Source: Sphingomonas sp. 8AM
GTDB lineage: Bacteria; Pseudomonadota; Alphaproteobacteria; Sphingomonadales; Sphingomonadaceae
Direction: 5' to 3'
Assembly (NCBI RefSeq): GCF_902506455.1
Contig: NZ_LR733844.1
Location: 1,913,160 to 1,977,159, forward strand
Length of the DNA stretch: 64,000 nt
In this document: positions 9,743-18,775 of the stretch, piece after piece
How the letters are laid out: every line of letters begins with the position of its first letter
Numbering within the stretch: position 1 is the first letter of the stretch
Made by a program: the position numbers and the translations under genes
Notes under the pieces: model-generated
Databases searched by the model: none
The model's input: only the letters and a program-made list of their open reading frames with translations
What the model was told of the DNA's origin: nothing

Positions 9743-12324
9743 TTGCGTCCTCCCAGCGAGCGCAGAGTCAGCGCGCGCGTCAATTGTGCGGGCGTCGCGG
9801 TCGACTCCACGCGGATCGTCCGGCTCTCTCCGGGCAGCAGGTCGAAGCCGTCGTCCGACGGCTGCGCGGGCGTCGCGCCGAAATCGAGCATCACCGCACG
9901 CGCGAGCCGCGTCGCAATGATCGTCACCGTCCGCCCGTCCCAGCGTGTCGACAGGCCGGGATCGGGCCAGTGGATGTCCTTGGGCAACGCACGCTCGACG
10001 AGGCGGCGGTGCAGCAGCCGGTCGCCAGCGTAGAGTTCGGCGACGCCATAGCTGTCTGCCGCTGCCGCCGTGCCGAACAGCTCGGCATCCGCTACTGACG
10101 CGACGTCGGCAGCGGCGAGCGGCGCGAGCGTCACGTCGCCGCCGCGCTCGCCCAGCATCCGCCCGTCCATCGCATAGCCGCGGACGCGCCAGCGGGCCGC
10201 GACCGGCGTCGTCGCATCGGATACGAGCGCGACGCGCGTTGCGGCGTCCTTGTGCTCGGTGACGATCACCTGATCATCGAAGAAGCGTCGCGCGGCGTAT
10301 TGGAGCAGCTTCCAGCGCCCGTCATAGTCGATGCTCGACCATGAGATCGCTGGCCAGGTGTCGTTCAACTGCCAGTAGAGTGACCCCATCGTCACTGGCC
10401 GACAGGCGCGATGATGCAGCGCCGCCAGCTCGATCGCCTGTGCCTGATTGACCTGGCTTAGGTAGACGAAATCCGCCAGTCCCTTCGGCGCGCCGAGCCG
10501 CTCGCGGATGTAGAACAGCAGCCGGTCGTTGCCCGCGCCGCCGAGAAACTTCTGGTGCGCCTTCATCACTGCGTCGGTTGGCGTCACGTCGAGCGATCCC
10601 GCGAAGCCCTTGATCGTCGCGAGATCGGGCATCGCCTGAAAGCCATATTCCGACATGAAGCGCGGACAGCTGTTCAGGTAATTGGCGACCGGCTTCGATC
10701 CCGACCACACATCCCAGAAATGACGGTCGCCCGCCGCATCGGTATCCACCGGGCCTTCGTAGTCGGTCGATGGTGAACCGGGCCAGTATGGCACCGCCGG
10801 ATCGAAGTCGCGCACCGCCTGCCGCAGCACGCGGTCGAACAGCACCGTCATGCCGGTGCCGATCCGCTCCTGCTCGTCGGCGCCGACTTCTTTCTTGAAC
10901 GCTTTGCGGTCCGACCAGTTCTCCCAGCCCGACAGCACTTCGTTGCCGCCCGCCCACAACACGATCGAGGGGTGGCCGGAGACGCGCGCGACCTGCTGCT
11001 CGGCCTCAATGCGGACGTTTTCCCGAAACGCCGCATCGGGCGGCGTCACCGCACCGCCGAACATGAAGTCCGACCAGATCATCAGCCCGAGTTCGTCAGC
11101 GGCGTCGAAGAACGCATCGGGCAGGTAATAACCGCCACCCCAGATGCGGATCATGTTCATGTTGGCCGACTTTGCATCCGCGAGCAGCCCGCGCATCCTT
11201 TCGGACGTGACGCGCGCCGAGAAATTGTCGAACGGAATCAGATTGGCGCCCTTGGCGAAGATCGGCGTGCCGTTGACCTTGAAGCCGAATGCTCCACCGC
11301 CGCGGATCAGCTCGACGGTGCGTAGCCCGATGCGGCGCTCCGCCCGGTCGCTTTCCACCCCGCCCTCGACCAGTGCGCCGGCCACGCGGTAGAGCGGCTG
11401 TGCGCCATAGCCGACCGGCTGCCAGCGTTGCGGCTGCGGGATCGTCAGCGGGACGGTGACGCGATTGTCGCCGGCTGCCAGTGTGACGTTCTGCTCGGCG
11501 GTGACGGCTTTGCCGTCCGGCGCGGTGATCGTCGCGCGCAGCCGCGCCGGGCCGCTGCGATCGGTGACCACGTCGAATTTGGCGTCGAGCCGCGCCTCGG
11601 CGTCGTTCAGCGCGACCTGCTCGACGCGCATTTGCGCCAGCCTCGTATCGTCCCATGCCTCCAGCCGCATCGGCTGCGTCGGGCCGATATTGATGATCCG
11701 CGGTCCCCAGTCCCAGCTCCAGTCGTATTTGGGTTTGCGGATATAGGGCGAGGTCTGCTTGCCGGCCGGCTCGTCTCCGAACGCCGATTCATACTCCCCG
11801 GGCAGCGGGTGCGGATCGGCCAGCACCTTCGGCTGCATCGTTCTGATCGGCGACGCGAAGGTGAGGGTGATCGTGTTCTCGCCGGGCTTGAGCCAGCGCT
11901 TGGCGTCGACACGCCACTGCCGGTGCGCATTGTCGGTGCTCAGCACCTGCTCGCCGTTGACCGCGACGGTCGCGAACGTGTCGAGCGCATCGAAAACGAG
12001 ATCGAGATGGTCGCGCGCGATCTGCGCCGGGCTCAGCCGGAGCGTGCGCTGATATTGCCAGCCGGTCAGCCCGGCCCATTGGACCGCCGCCTCGTTGGTA
12101 CCCTTGAAGGGATCGGGCACCTGCTTGGTCGCGATCAGCGCCTGCTGCACGCTGCCCGGCACCGTCGCGCGAAACCATGTGGCGGCACGCGGATGCGCCT
12201 TCGCCGCCTCGGCATCCTTCGGATCGATGCGGACCTGCCAATCCTGATCGAGCGGCGTCACCGTCTTCGGCGCCGCCACCGCCGCCGTCGAGGCGAGCAG
12301 CAGCGGAACGGCGAGCCACCGCAT
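9739..12324 (-). CDS. GH2 beta-mannosidase
   Basis: Cleaves the single beta-1,4-mannose attached to chitobiose once the alpha-mannoses are gone. The 861-aa product has a Sec signal (MRWLAVPLLLASTAAVAAP), a jelly-roll, Ig-like modules and the GH2 barrel. WAGGNEVLSGW supplies the acid/base Glu and FMSEYGFQAMPD the nucleophile Glu, both in the form typical of beta-mannosidases. The ATG at 12324 was preferred over a 25-codon longer form because it begins the signal peptide and shares one base with the GH20 stop (TGATG), a translational-coupling arrangement. The downstream GH3 gene overlaps by 4 bp, so GH20-GH2-GH3 form one operon. Confidence 0.94.
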   Translation of the reverse strand: MRWLAVPLLLASTAAVAAPKTVTPLDQDWQVRIDPKDAEAAKAHPRAATWFRATVPGSVQQALIATKQVPDPFKGTNEAAVQWAGLTGWQYQRTLRLSPAQIARDHLDLVFDALDTFATVAVNGEQVLSTDNAHRQWRVDAKRWLKPGENTITLTFASPIRTMQPKVLADPHPLPGEYESAFGDEPAGKQTSPYIRKPKYDWSWDWGPRIINIGPTQPMRLEAWDDTRLAQMRVEQVALNDAEARLDAKFDVVTDRSGPARLRATITAPDGKAVTAEQNVTLAAGDNRVTVPLTIPQPQRWQPVGYGAQPLYRVAGALVEGGVESDRAERRIGLRTVELIRGGGAFGFKVNGTPIFAKGANLIPFDNFSARVTSERMRGLLADAKSANMNMIRIWGGGYYLPDAFFDAADELGLMIWSDFMFGGAVTPPDAAFRENVRIEAEQQVARVSGHPSIVLWAGGNEVLSGWENWSDRKAFKKEVGADEQERIGTGMTVLFDRVLRQAVRDFDPAVPYWPGSPSTDYEGPVDTDAAGDRHFWDVWSGSKPVANYLNSCPRFMSEYGFQAMPDLATIKGFAGSLDVTPTDAVMKAHQKFLGGAGNDRLLFYIRERLGAPKGLADFVYLSQVNQAQAIELAALHHRACRPVTMGSLYWQLNDTWPAISWSSIDYDGRWKLLQYAARRFFDDQVIVTEHKDAATRVALVSDATTPVAARWRVRGYAMDGRMLGERGGDVTLAPLAAADVASVADAELFGTAAAADSYGVAELYAGDRLLHRRLVERALPKDIHWPDPGLSTRWDGRTVTIIATRLARAVMLDFGATPAQPSDDGFDLLPGESRTIRVESTATPAQLTRALTLRSLGGRK

Positions 12325-14639
12325 CAATGGCGCTCGGTCAACTGGACGCTGGCCACGGCGTAATAAGGATCGCTGAGCGGTGAAGTGAACTGAAAACAAA
12401 TGTCCTGATCCCCGGTCATCTTCGGCAAGGTGCCTTCAAAGGTGAAGCGTTGCGGCGCGTTGGCCGGATCGGGCAGCGGGAACGCCCCGATCGCGACCGG
12501 CCTCGCGGTCTTGTCTCCCGCCTCCTGCGCCTTCGTCGCGGCGGCGCAGCCGAACTGGACCAGCAACTCGCCATGCGGCGACACCGCATAATGCTGGCGT
12601 AGCTTCCCGCCATCGTGCCCGAGCGCCCAGTTGCGCGCCAGCCGCACCACCTCGACCCTGTAGCCACCCGCGACGTCCAGCGGTGCGGCCGGATAGACCG
12701 CGCAGGTGTTGAACAGATTGAGGTTGAAGGCGGGCGACGTCCCGGTCGCGTCCGGTGTCACTGGCACGCGCAGCCCGAACGGTCCGGTCCCGCAAGGCGC
12801 GAGATCGTTGTTGCCGCGCAGCAGCAGCGCGGTGCGCGAGGTATCGAACTGGCGTACCGTGGCGGTCGGCAGCCCGGCGGCGTCAAAAGCAGCCGCACGT
12901 ACCGTTACGCCCGGCGCCAGCGACAGTGGCGCACGATACGCGCGTGACCTTGCCGTCGGCGTGCTGCCATCGGTCGTGTAGCGGATCGTCCCGAAACCCG
13001 CCTGCGTCGCGAGCGTCAGCGGCACGCGGTTCGCGCGCAGCGCCGCGCCGCGCGTACCGGTCACATTGAAGTCGACGGCGAACGCACTGTCGGCGACGGT
13101 CACGCCGGCCTCGGACCAGCGTGCCGCCTGTCGTTGCACGCGCGGCAGGAAGGCAGCGAGGCCGCGCTTGTCCTTGGCCGACCAGGTGATCTCGGCGATC
13201 GCCGCCGCACGCGGGAACAGGTGGAACTCCACCTCCGCGGGCGTGATCATATATTCGCTCCACGCATTGCCCTGCGCGCCGAGCACATGATGCGCACGAT
13301 CGGCGGGGATGCCGGCGGGCATCGGATCATAGGCATAGACGTCGGCCAGCGAGCTGACGACGTTCTGCCCCGGCACTTCGGTGGGAAGGTTGCTCTGCAC
13401 GCGGTCGAGATACAACGGCGTGCCCGGCGACAGCACCACGTCATGCCCCAGATTGGCGGCAGCGACCGCTCCCTGTTCGCCGCGCCACGACATCACCGAT
13501 GCCGACGCCGGCAGCCCGCCCTCGAGGATTTCGTCCCAGCCGATCAGGCGACGGCCCTTGCTCTGAAGGTAGCTGCCGAACTGGTCGATCATCCAGCTTT
13601 GCAGCGCATCCTCGTCTTTGAGGCCCAGCGCCTTGATCTGCGCCTGCACGTCGGGACTACGCTGCCACTGGTCCTTGAGCGCTTCATCGCCACCGAGATG
13701 GACATAGGTGCCGGGGAACACGTCGGTCAGTTCGTCGAGCACTTCCTTGACGAACGCGATCCCCTTCGGTCCGGGATTGAACAGATAGGGCTCGATCCCC
13801 CAGCGATTGCCGACCGGCGGGCGATCACCGAGCATCCCCAGCTCGGGATAGGTCGCGACCAGTGCGGTGGCGTGGCCGGGCAGGTCGATCTCCGGCACGA
13901 TCGTGATGCCACGCTCGCCAGCGTAGGCGACCAACGCGCGCAATTCGTCCTGCGTGTAGAAACCGCCGACCCGCGTGGTCGGGGCGGGGCCGCCGGTCGA
14001 GGGCGGGGTGCGCCACGCGCCGGTTTCGGTCAGCTTGGGATAGCGCTTCACCTCGAACCGCCAGCCCTGGTCGTCGGTCAGGTGCAGGTGGAGCGTGTTG
14101 AGCTTGACCGCTGCCATCTGGTCGACGATCCGCCGCAGATCGGGCATCGGCAGGAAGTGCCGAGCGGGATCGATCATCAACCCGCGCCACCCAAAACGCG
14201 GTGCGTCGTCGATCGTCACCGCCGCGACGCGGACCGGATCGCCCATGCGTGCATCGGGGCTGAGCAATTGCACGAGCGTCATGGCACCATGGACGAACCC
14301 GGCCGGGGTGCTTGCGAGAATACGGATCCCGTCACGTGTTGCGATCAGGCGGTAGGCCTCGGCACCGGTGACGCCCGCATCCTGCACGAAACGGATACGC
14401 GCCGCTGTATCGCCAAGGGCGAGACGCAAGCCACGCGTGGTGCGAACATGTTCGACCAGCAGCTGCGCGGCCGCCGCGGCCGCGGCCGGAGCGCTGACGG
14501 TCGCGCCATCACCGATCGTAACGCTGCCTGCGCCGGGCACCATCTTCTGCGGCAGCGGCAACAAGGACTGCGCGACCGCGGGTGTCGCAAGGCAAGTCAT
14601 TGAAATGGCCGCAATCGCGGTCACGCGGAGACGGTGCAT
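12324..14639 (-). CDS. GH20 beta-N-acetylhexosaminidase
   Basis: Removes terminal beta-GlcNAc (or GalNAc) by substrate-assisted catalysis. The 771-aa protein has a Sec signal ending ATPAVAQS and the small N-terminal GH20b domain. The catalytic barrel carries HLHLTDDQGWRFEVKRYPKL and HLGGDEALKDQW, with the Asp-Glu catalytic pair. An Fn3-associated module (TIRYTTDGSTPTARSRAYRA) follows, then a roughly 150-aa C-terminal tail of unknown role containing several cysteines. The ATG at 14639 is chosen because AGGGAGC lies just upstream and the signal peptide starts there. It is first in the GH20-GH2-GH3 operon, isolated from the receptor gene by an intrinsic terminator. Confidence 0.94.
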   Translation of the reverse strand: MHRLRVTAIAAISMTCLATPAVAQSLLPLPQKMVPGAGSVTIGDGATVSAPAAAAAAAQLLVEHVRTTRGLRLALGDTAARIRFVQDAGVTGAEAYRLIATRDGIRILASTPAGFVHGAMTLVQLLSPDARMGDPVRVAAVTIDDAPRFGWRGLMIDPARHFLPMPDLRRIVDQMAAVKLNTLHLHLTDDQGWRFEVKRYPKLTETGAWRTPPSTGGPAPTTRVGGFYTQDELRALVAYAGERGITIVPEIDLPGHATALVATYPELGMLGDRPPVGNRWGIEPYLFNPGPKGIAFVKEVLDELTDVFPGTYVHLGGDEALKDQWQRSPDVQAQIKALGLKDEDALQSWMIDQFGSYLQSKGRRLIGWDEILEGGLPASASVMSWRGEQGAVAAANLGHDVVLSPGTPLYLDRVQSNLPTEVPGQNVVSSLADVYAYDPMPAGIPADRAHHVLGAQGNAWSEYMITPAEVEFHLFPRAAAIAEITWSAKDKRGLAAFLPRVQRQAARWSEAGVTVADSAFAVDFNVTGTRGAALRANRVPLTLATQAGFGTIRYTTDGSTPTARSRAYRAPLSLAPGVTVRAAAFDAAGLPTATVRQFDTSRTALLLRGNNDLAPCGTGPFGLRVPVTPDATGTSPAFNLNLFNTCAVYPAAPLDVAGGYRVEVVRLARNWALGHDGGKLRQHYAVSPHGELLVQFGCAAATKAQEAGDKTARPVAIGAFPLPDPANAPQRFTFEGTLPKMTGDQDICFQFTSPLSDPYYAVASVQLTERH

Positions 14640-14649
14640 CGCTGCTCCC

Positions 14650-14668
14650 TGGTTCTGTTTTGGTATTG
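14650..14668 (+). promoter_or_regulatory. Candidate operator: direct repeat TGGTTCTG-N3-TGGTATTG
   Basis: Two copies of a TGGTnYTG octamer start 11 bp apart, one helical turn. They lie immediately upstream of the GH20 ribosome site. Related octamers in the same orientation lie upstream of the TonB receptor, nagB-II and glycosylasparaginase genes. The GntR regulator at 17945-18682 is the obvious candidate binder; this is inference. Confidence 0.35.
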
Positions 14669-14712
14669 AGGCCATCATGCCGACCGCAGCCCCGCGCGTC
14701 CATGCCGCGGGC

Positions 14713-14746
14713 AAAAAAAATGGGCCCCCGCTATCGCGGAGGCCCA
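14713..14746 (-). terminator. Intrinsic terminator downstream of the TonB-dependent receptor
   Basis: Read on the minus strand, a TGGGCC...GGCCCA GC-rich stem with a short GATA loop is followed directly by eight T residues. It lies about 30 bp past the receptor stop and isolates that transcript from the GH20 operon. Confidence 0.9.
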
Positions 14747-14774
14747 GGGCAGGAAACGAACTAAGTTGCTCAGG

Positions 14775-17603
14775 TCACAGGCGGAACGTGACGCTGCCAA
14801 CAAAGGTCCGGCCGTTCTTGTAAAACGCCGACGGGCGATCGGGGGTGCCGCTGTATTGCAGGTAGGTCTCGTCCAGCAGGTTCTGCGCGTTGACGGTCAG
14901 CGAGATGTTCCTGGTCAGCGCCAGCGAGGCCGACGCGTCGAGCTGGTTGTACGGCGCCACCATCTCGAACGAATTCAGCCGGCCGATCGAGCGGAAGTAG
15001 GACGAGCGATAGTTGTAGCTGACGCGCGCCTGGAACGGCCCTTTCTCAAAGTACGGGATGACGTTGACGGTGTGCTTCGACAGGTACGGCAGGTTCAGCG
15101 AACCCTCGATACCCGGGATCACCGACGTCGAGCTGTCCTGATAGGCATAGTTCGCCTGGATGCCGAACCCGCCCCAGATTTCCGCCTGACCGTTGATCAG
15201 CACGCCGTTAACCTTCGCCTTGCCGGCATTGATCGGGCTGTTGACGCGATAGGTGTTGACGACCCGGCCTTCGAGCGAATTGTAGAAGCTCTGACCGGTC
15301 CGGGTCGTGGTGATGATGTAGTTGTTGATCTCACGACGGTAGAGTTCGACTGATAGCAAGGCACCGGCGCGCGGATAGAATTCGGCGGTGATCTCGTAAT
15401 TGGTTGACTCGTACGGTTTCAGGTTCGGGTTACCACCCCCGGCATCAAGCGTGACGTCATTCTGCGAGATCGACGCCGCCAGATCCTGATACCGCGGACG
15501 CGAGATCACCTTGGCCGCGGCGCCGCGCACGATGAATTGCGGCGAAATTTCATAGGCAACGTTCAGCGCCGGCAGGAACTTCAGATAGTCGGTCGAGGTG
15601 CTGGTCGGCACCGGCGTCGGGTTCTGATTGGTCGCGGTCGGCAGCGACAGCGCGTAATAGGACGCGTCATGAGTGTAGACCAGACGACCGCCGAGGTTGC
15701 CGCGCAGCCCGCCCTGATCGAAATTGACCTGGACGTAGCTCGCCGCGGTCCGCTCCTCGACGCGCGTCGAAGCACCGACTTTGTAGAACAGCGGCGTGTT
15801 GATGCTGTTGGCAAGGATGTCGATCACCGCCTCGCGCGGCAGGTTGAGATACTTGGTCGCGGTGCCCGAGCCGCCCGAGCCGTCGAAGATCCCGTCCGGC
15901 GTGGTCAGCGTGGTGACGCCGAGCTGCGAGCCGTCCTTCGACGTGGTCAGATAGCTGTTGATGCCGCGCGCATCGATCTTGTTCACGTGATCGGTGATCC
16001 GCGCGCCGATCAACACCTGCTTGAAGAAGCCGTCGCCAAGCGGCACAACCGCGTCGAAGCCGCCGAACGCGTCGCGATCGGTGGTGACGCTGTAATCCTG
16101 CCCGCCGATCTGCGCCGCGTTGAGCTGCGTACCGTTCACGTTGAAGGGTTTGCCCTCGATCGTGACCAGGTTGTTGCTCGGGTTGGTGAAATAGTTCGCC
16201 GGGTTGGTCAGGTCGCCGGTGAAGTTCACTTCCGCCGTGGTCGGTGAGATGGCGTAGCTGAACGGCAGCTTGGTCTGCACATTGAACAGATATTCGGGGT
16301 TGCGCCCACCGGTCGCCTTGCTCCAGCCACCGACGAACGACACCTTGGCGCCGTCGTCGCCTTCCCAGTCGGCAAAGAAGTTCAGATTGTCGGTCTTCAG
16401 CTTGGTGGATCGCACCAGCGTGTCGAGCTGCGCGTTGCGCTGGCTGGTCGCCGCGCCGAAGCTGGCGTTGGTCACGACGCCGTTCGAGATCGTCGCCGAT
16501 TGCAGGTCCGCGCCGCTCCATGCACCCGGAATGGTGTACATCGACTGGCTGTAATTGTTGTAATTGCCGTCGATGTGCAGACCGTTCAACGTCAGGGTCA
16601 GATTGCTGGCAGGACGATACTGGACGGTGCCCGAGACGCTGGTCCGCTCGCGCTGCTGCTGGAAGTATGCGTAGTTGATGCCGAACGGCAGCGTTGCCGC
16701 GGCGAGATCGTTGCGCGTACCGCCCGTGACGGTCGCGTTCGGGTTCTTCAGCACCGCTTGCCCGCTCGCATCGCGAACGAGATTGAGATTGCCGTTGGCG
16801 TCGCGGGTCGGATCGCCCTTGGCGTCGTTGATGGTCTGGAACAAACGTCCGTCAGCCTGTTCGTAGCCGAAGAACTCCACACCGGCGCGCACCAGCTGCT
16901 GCTTGTCATAGGTGGCGGCGACCAGGAAGCCGAACGTCTCGTCCTGGTTCTTCCAGCTGTACAGGCCCGAGCCGCGGACGCTGCCCTTCTCCGAACGGTC
17001 GTTATAAGTGTAGCCGCCCGATGCGAACAGAGAGTTGGCGTCGAGCTCAAGCGGACGCCGCGTGCGCACGATCACCGTGCCACCCAGGCTGCCGTCCTCA
17101 AGCCGCGCTTCGGGCGACTTGTAGACTTCGAGACGGTCGACCAGCTCCGGCGCGAGCAGCGAATAGTTGAAGGTACGGCTAGACGGATCGTTGTCGTTGC
17201 CGCCCCAATCGGCCGAAGCGAGCGCGTGACCGTCGAGCAGCATCCGGTTGAGCGCCGGATCGGTGCCGAGGATCGCGACCTTCTCGCCCTCGCCGAAGCG
17301 GCGGTCGATCGAGACGCCGGGTATGTGTGCAAGCGATTCGGCGACATTGCGATCGGGGAACTTGCCGATGTCTTCGGCCGAGATCGCATCGACGACGGCG
17401 TTGGCATTGCGCTTCAGCTCGATTGCCTGACGAAGGCTTCCGGCATAACCGGTGACGACAATGTCGTCGCCGACAGCGCCGTCGGCCTGCGTGGTCTCGG
17501 CGGCGGTGCTCGACGGCGCGGTGGCGGGTGCCTGCTGCGCCTGCGCGCTGGCGGTGAAGCCGATCATGGCGGTGGAAACCAGCATCATCTGACGCAAGCG
17601 CAT
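14775..17603 (-). CDS. TonB-dependent outer-membrane receptor (Xanthomonas/Caulobacter type)
   Basis: Active importer of large ligands across the outer membrane, powered through TonB. The 942-aa product has a signal peptide (to about residue 22, AQAQ) and a TonB-box-like DDIVVTGYAGSLRQA. The plug domain has ISAEDIGKFPDRNVAESLAH and the GVSIDRRFGEGE region characteristic of the sphingomonad/xanthomonad carbohydrate-receptor subfamily. The 22-strand barrel ends in GRTFVGSVTFRL with a terminal hydrophobic residue. Its place between the hydrolases and the GlcNAc genes suggests it imports N-glycans or chito-oligosaccharides. It is divergent from the GntR regulator, and a terminator follows it. Confidence 0.95.
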   Translation of the reverse strand: MRLRQMMLVSTAMIGFTASAQAQQAPATAPSSTAAETTQADGAVGDDIVVTGYAGSLRQAIELKRNANAVVDAISAEDIGKFPDRNVAESLAHIPGVSIDRRFGEGEKVAILGTDPALNRMLLDGHALASADWGGNDNDPSSRTFNYSLLAPELVDRLEVYKSPEARLEDGSLGGTVIVRTRRPLELDANSLFASGGYTYNDRSEKGSVRGSGLYSWKNQDETFGFLVAATYDKQQLVRAGVEFFGYEQADGRLFQTINDAKGDPTRDANGNLNLVRDASGQAVLKNPNATVTGGTRNDLAAATLPFGINYAYFQQQRERTSVSGTVQYRPASNLTLTLNGLHIDGNYNNYSQSMYTIPGAWSGADLQSATISNGVVTNASFGAATSQRNAQLDTLVRSTKLKTDNLNFFADWEGDDGAKVSFVGGWSKATGGRNPEYLFNVQTKLPFSYAISPTTAEVNFTGDLTNPANYFTNPSNNLVTIEGKPFNVNGTQLNAAQIGGQDYSVTTDRDAFGGFDAVVPLGDGFFKQVLIGARITDHVNKIDARGINSYLTTSKDGSQLGVTTLTTPDGIFDGSGGSGTATKYLNLPREAVIDILANSINTPLFYKVGASTRVEERTAASYVQVNFDQGGLRGNLGGRLVYTHDASYYALSLPTATNQNPTPVPTSTSTDYLKFLPALNVAYEISPQFIVRGAAAKVISRPRYQDLAASISQNDVTLDAGGGNPNLKPYESTNYEITAEFYPRAGALLSVELYRREINNYIITTTRTGQSFYNSLEGRVVNTYRVNSPINAGKAKVNGVLINGQAEIWGGFGIQANYAYQDSSTSVIPGIEGSLNLPYLSKHTVNVIPYFEKGPFQARVSYNYRSSYFRSIGRLNSFEMVAPYNQLDASASLALTRNISLTVNAQNLLDETYLQYSGTPDRPSAFYKNGRTFVGSVTFRL

Positions 17604-17944
17604 AATTGAACCCCCTCATATGCCCGTCCGCGCGGGCGTTCTGGAAACGGACCTCGAACCAGACGTTTGCCGCGGCAGACTGCATCGGTTCTGGAGTGGT
17701 CTTATAACCAATTTGGATCAGCGCGGACATACCTCGTTACGAAATTGTTTCACCGGCAAAAGGATATTTTAAGCTTTTCTCGATTGGTGTGCTTTTTAGG
17801 CGACATCTGGACGATCGCGGCGCCCGGACGGCCATGTGGCTGGTAGCTGCGATACAGACCACGGGGTTGCGCCGCGTCCGGCTTGGGCTACGGTCCGGCC
17901 AAAGCGATACGCGCGCGAGGATGCGGCGACAGGAAGGAACGCGG
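17604..17944. promoter_or_regulatory. Divergent control region between TonB receptor and GntR regulator
   Basis: This 341-bp gap separates the two divergent genes and is more AT-rich in its middle (about 17700-17790) than its surroundings, as expected for back-to-back promoters. It contains the candidate operator at 17686-17710. No small gene with a convincing ribosome site was seen here. Confidence 0.55.
17686..17710 (+). promoter_or_regulatory. Candidate GntR-family operator upstream of the TonB receptor
   Basis: CGGTTCTG and TGGTCTTA begin 11 bp apart, as in the pair before GH20. The second half also forms an inverted repeat, TGGT-CTTATA-ACCA (17697-17710), of the general shape bound by HutC-type GntR regulators. 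It lies about 83 bp upstream of the receptor start. Confidence 0.4.
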
Positions 17945-18682
17945 ATGGCCTTTTCGGACGAGGTGGGACGGTTTCGGGAGGGCAATGCCGCACCGCTCTA
18001 CCTCCAGCTGCAACAGGTGATCCGCGAGGCGATTGACGGCGGCATCCTCAACCAGGGCGATGCGATCCCGGCCGAGCGCGATCTGGCGGTCGAATATGAC
18101 GTGTCGCGGATTACGGTACGCAAGGCGATCGGCGGGCTGGTCGAGGACGGGCTGCTGACGCGACGGCGCGGCGCGGGGACGTTCGTCGCGGGGCGGGTCG
18201 AGAAGAGCTTCTCCAAACTCTCGTCCTTCTCCGAGGATATGGCGGCGCGCGGCAAGACCGCGTCGAGCAGCTGGATCAGCCGCGTCGCCAGTACCGTGAA
18301 CCCCGAGGAGAGCATGGCATTGGGCCTGTCGCCGGGTGCGCCGGTGTTCCGCTTCCAGCGTATCCGCCATGCCGATAACGAGCCGATGGCGCTGGAGGTG
18401 TCGACGATCGCGGGGTACTGCCTTCCATCGGTCGAGGCGGTCGAGGATTCGCTCTACAGCGCGCTCGACAAGGCGGGCAGCCGCCCGGTGCGCGCGTTGC
18501 AACGCCTGCGCGCGGTGCCGTTCGGGCCCGATCATGCCAAGATGCTGGGGGTCGACGCCGGCCATGCCGGGCTGTTGATCGAGCGCCGCGGCTTCCGCCG
18601 CGACGGACGCGCGGTGGAGTTCACGCGCTCTTATTATCGCGGTGACGCGTATGACTTCGTCGCGGAACTGTCGGACCTGTAA
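17945..18682 (+). CDS. GntR-family (HutC/UTRA) transcriptional regulator, probable GlcNAc-responsive repressor
   Basis: A 245-aa regulator with an N-terminal winged helix (about 10-75: PLYLQLQQVIREAIDGGIL, then the recognition segment YDVSRITVRKAIGGLVEDGL). A UTRA effector-binding domain fills about 95-240. UTRA regulators bind sugar phosphates such as GlcNAc-6-P or GlcN-6-P. Its place between the receptor and the nag genes makes a NagQ/NagR-like role likely. The ATG at 17945 was chosen over a 52-codon longer frame because GGAAGG lies at proper spacing and the longer part has no domain. It converges on nagE, with a palindromic repeat between. Confidence 0.9.
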   Translation: MAFSDEVGRFREGNAAPLYLQLQQVIREAIDGGILNQGDAIPAERDLAVEYDVSRITVRKAIGGLVEDGLLTRRRGAGTFVAGRVEKSFSKLSSFSEDMAARGKTASSSWISRVASTVNPEESMALGLSPGAPVFRFQRIRHADNEPMALEVSTIAGYCLPSVEAVEDSLYSALDKAGSRPVRALQRLRAVPFGPDHAKMLGVDAGHAGLLIERRGFRRDGRAVEFTRSYYRGDAYDFVAELSDL

Positions 18683-18691
18683 CTGCCGCTT

Positions 18692-18774
18692 GTCGTCCCG
18701 GACCTGATCCGGGACCCCGCTTCTTCTCGACAGGCGCGACGGGAGCGGGACCCCGGATCGAGTCCGGGATGACC
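18692..18774. repeat. Palindromic intergenic repeat (family C, GTCATCCCGGACTTGATCCGGG type)
   Basis: Inverted ends (GTCGTCCCGGACCTGATCCG at the left, ATCGAGTCCGGGATGAC at the right) flank a CCCGC...GCGGG inner stem. Relatives lie at 36408-36489, 44748-44834 and 51435-51615. It fills the convergent junction between the gntR and nagE genes. Confidence 0.88.
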
Positions 18775-18775
18775 T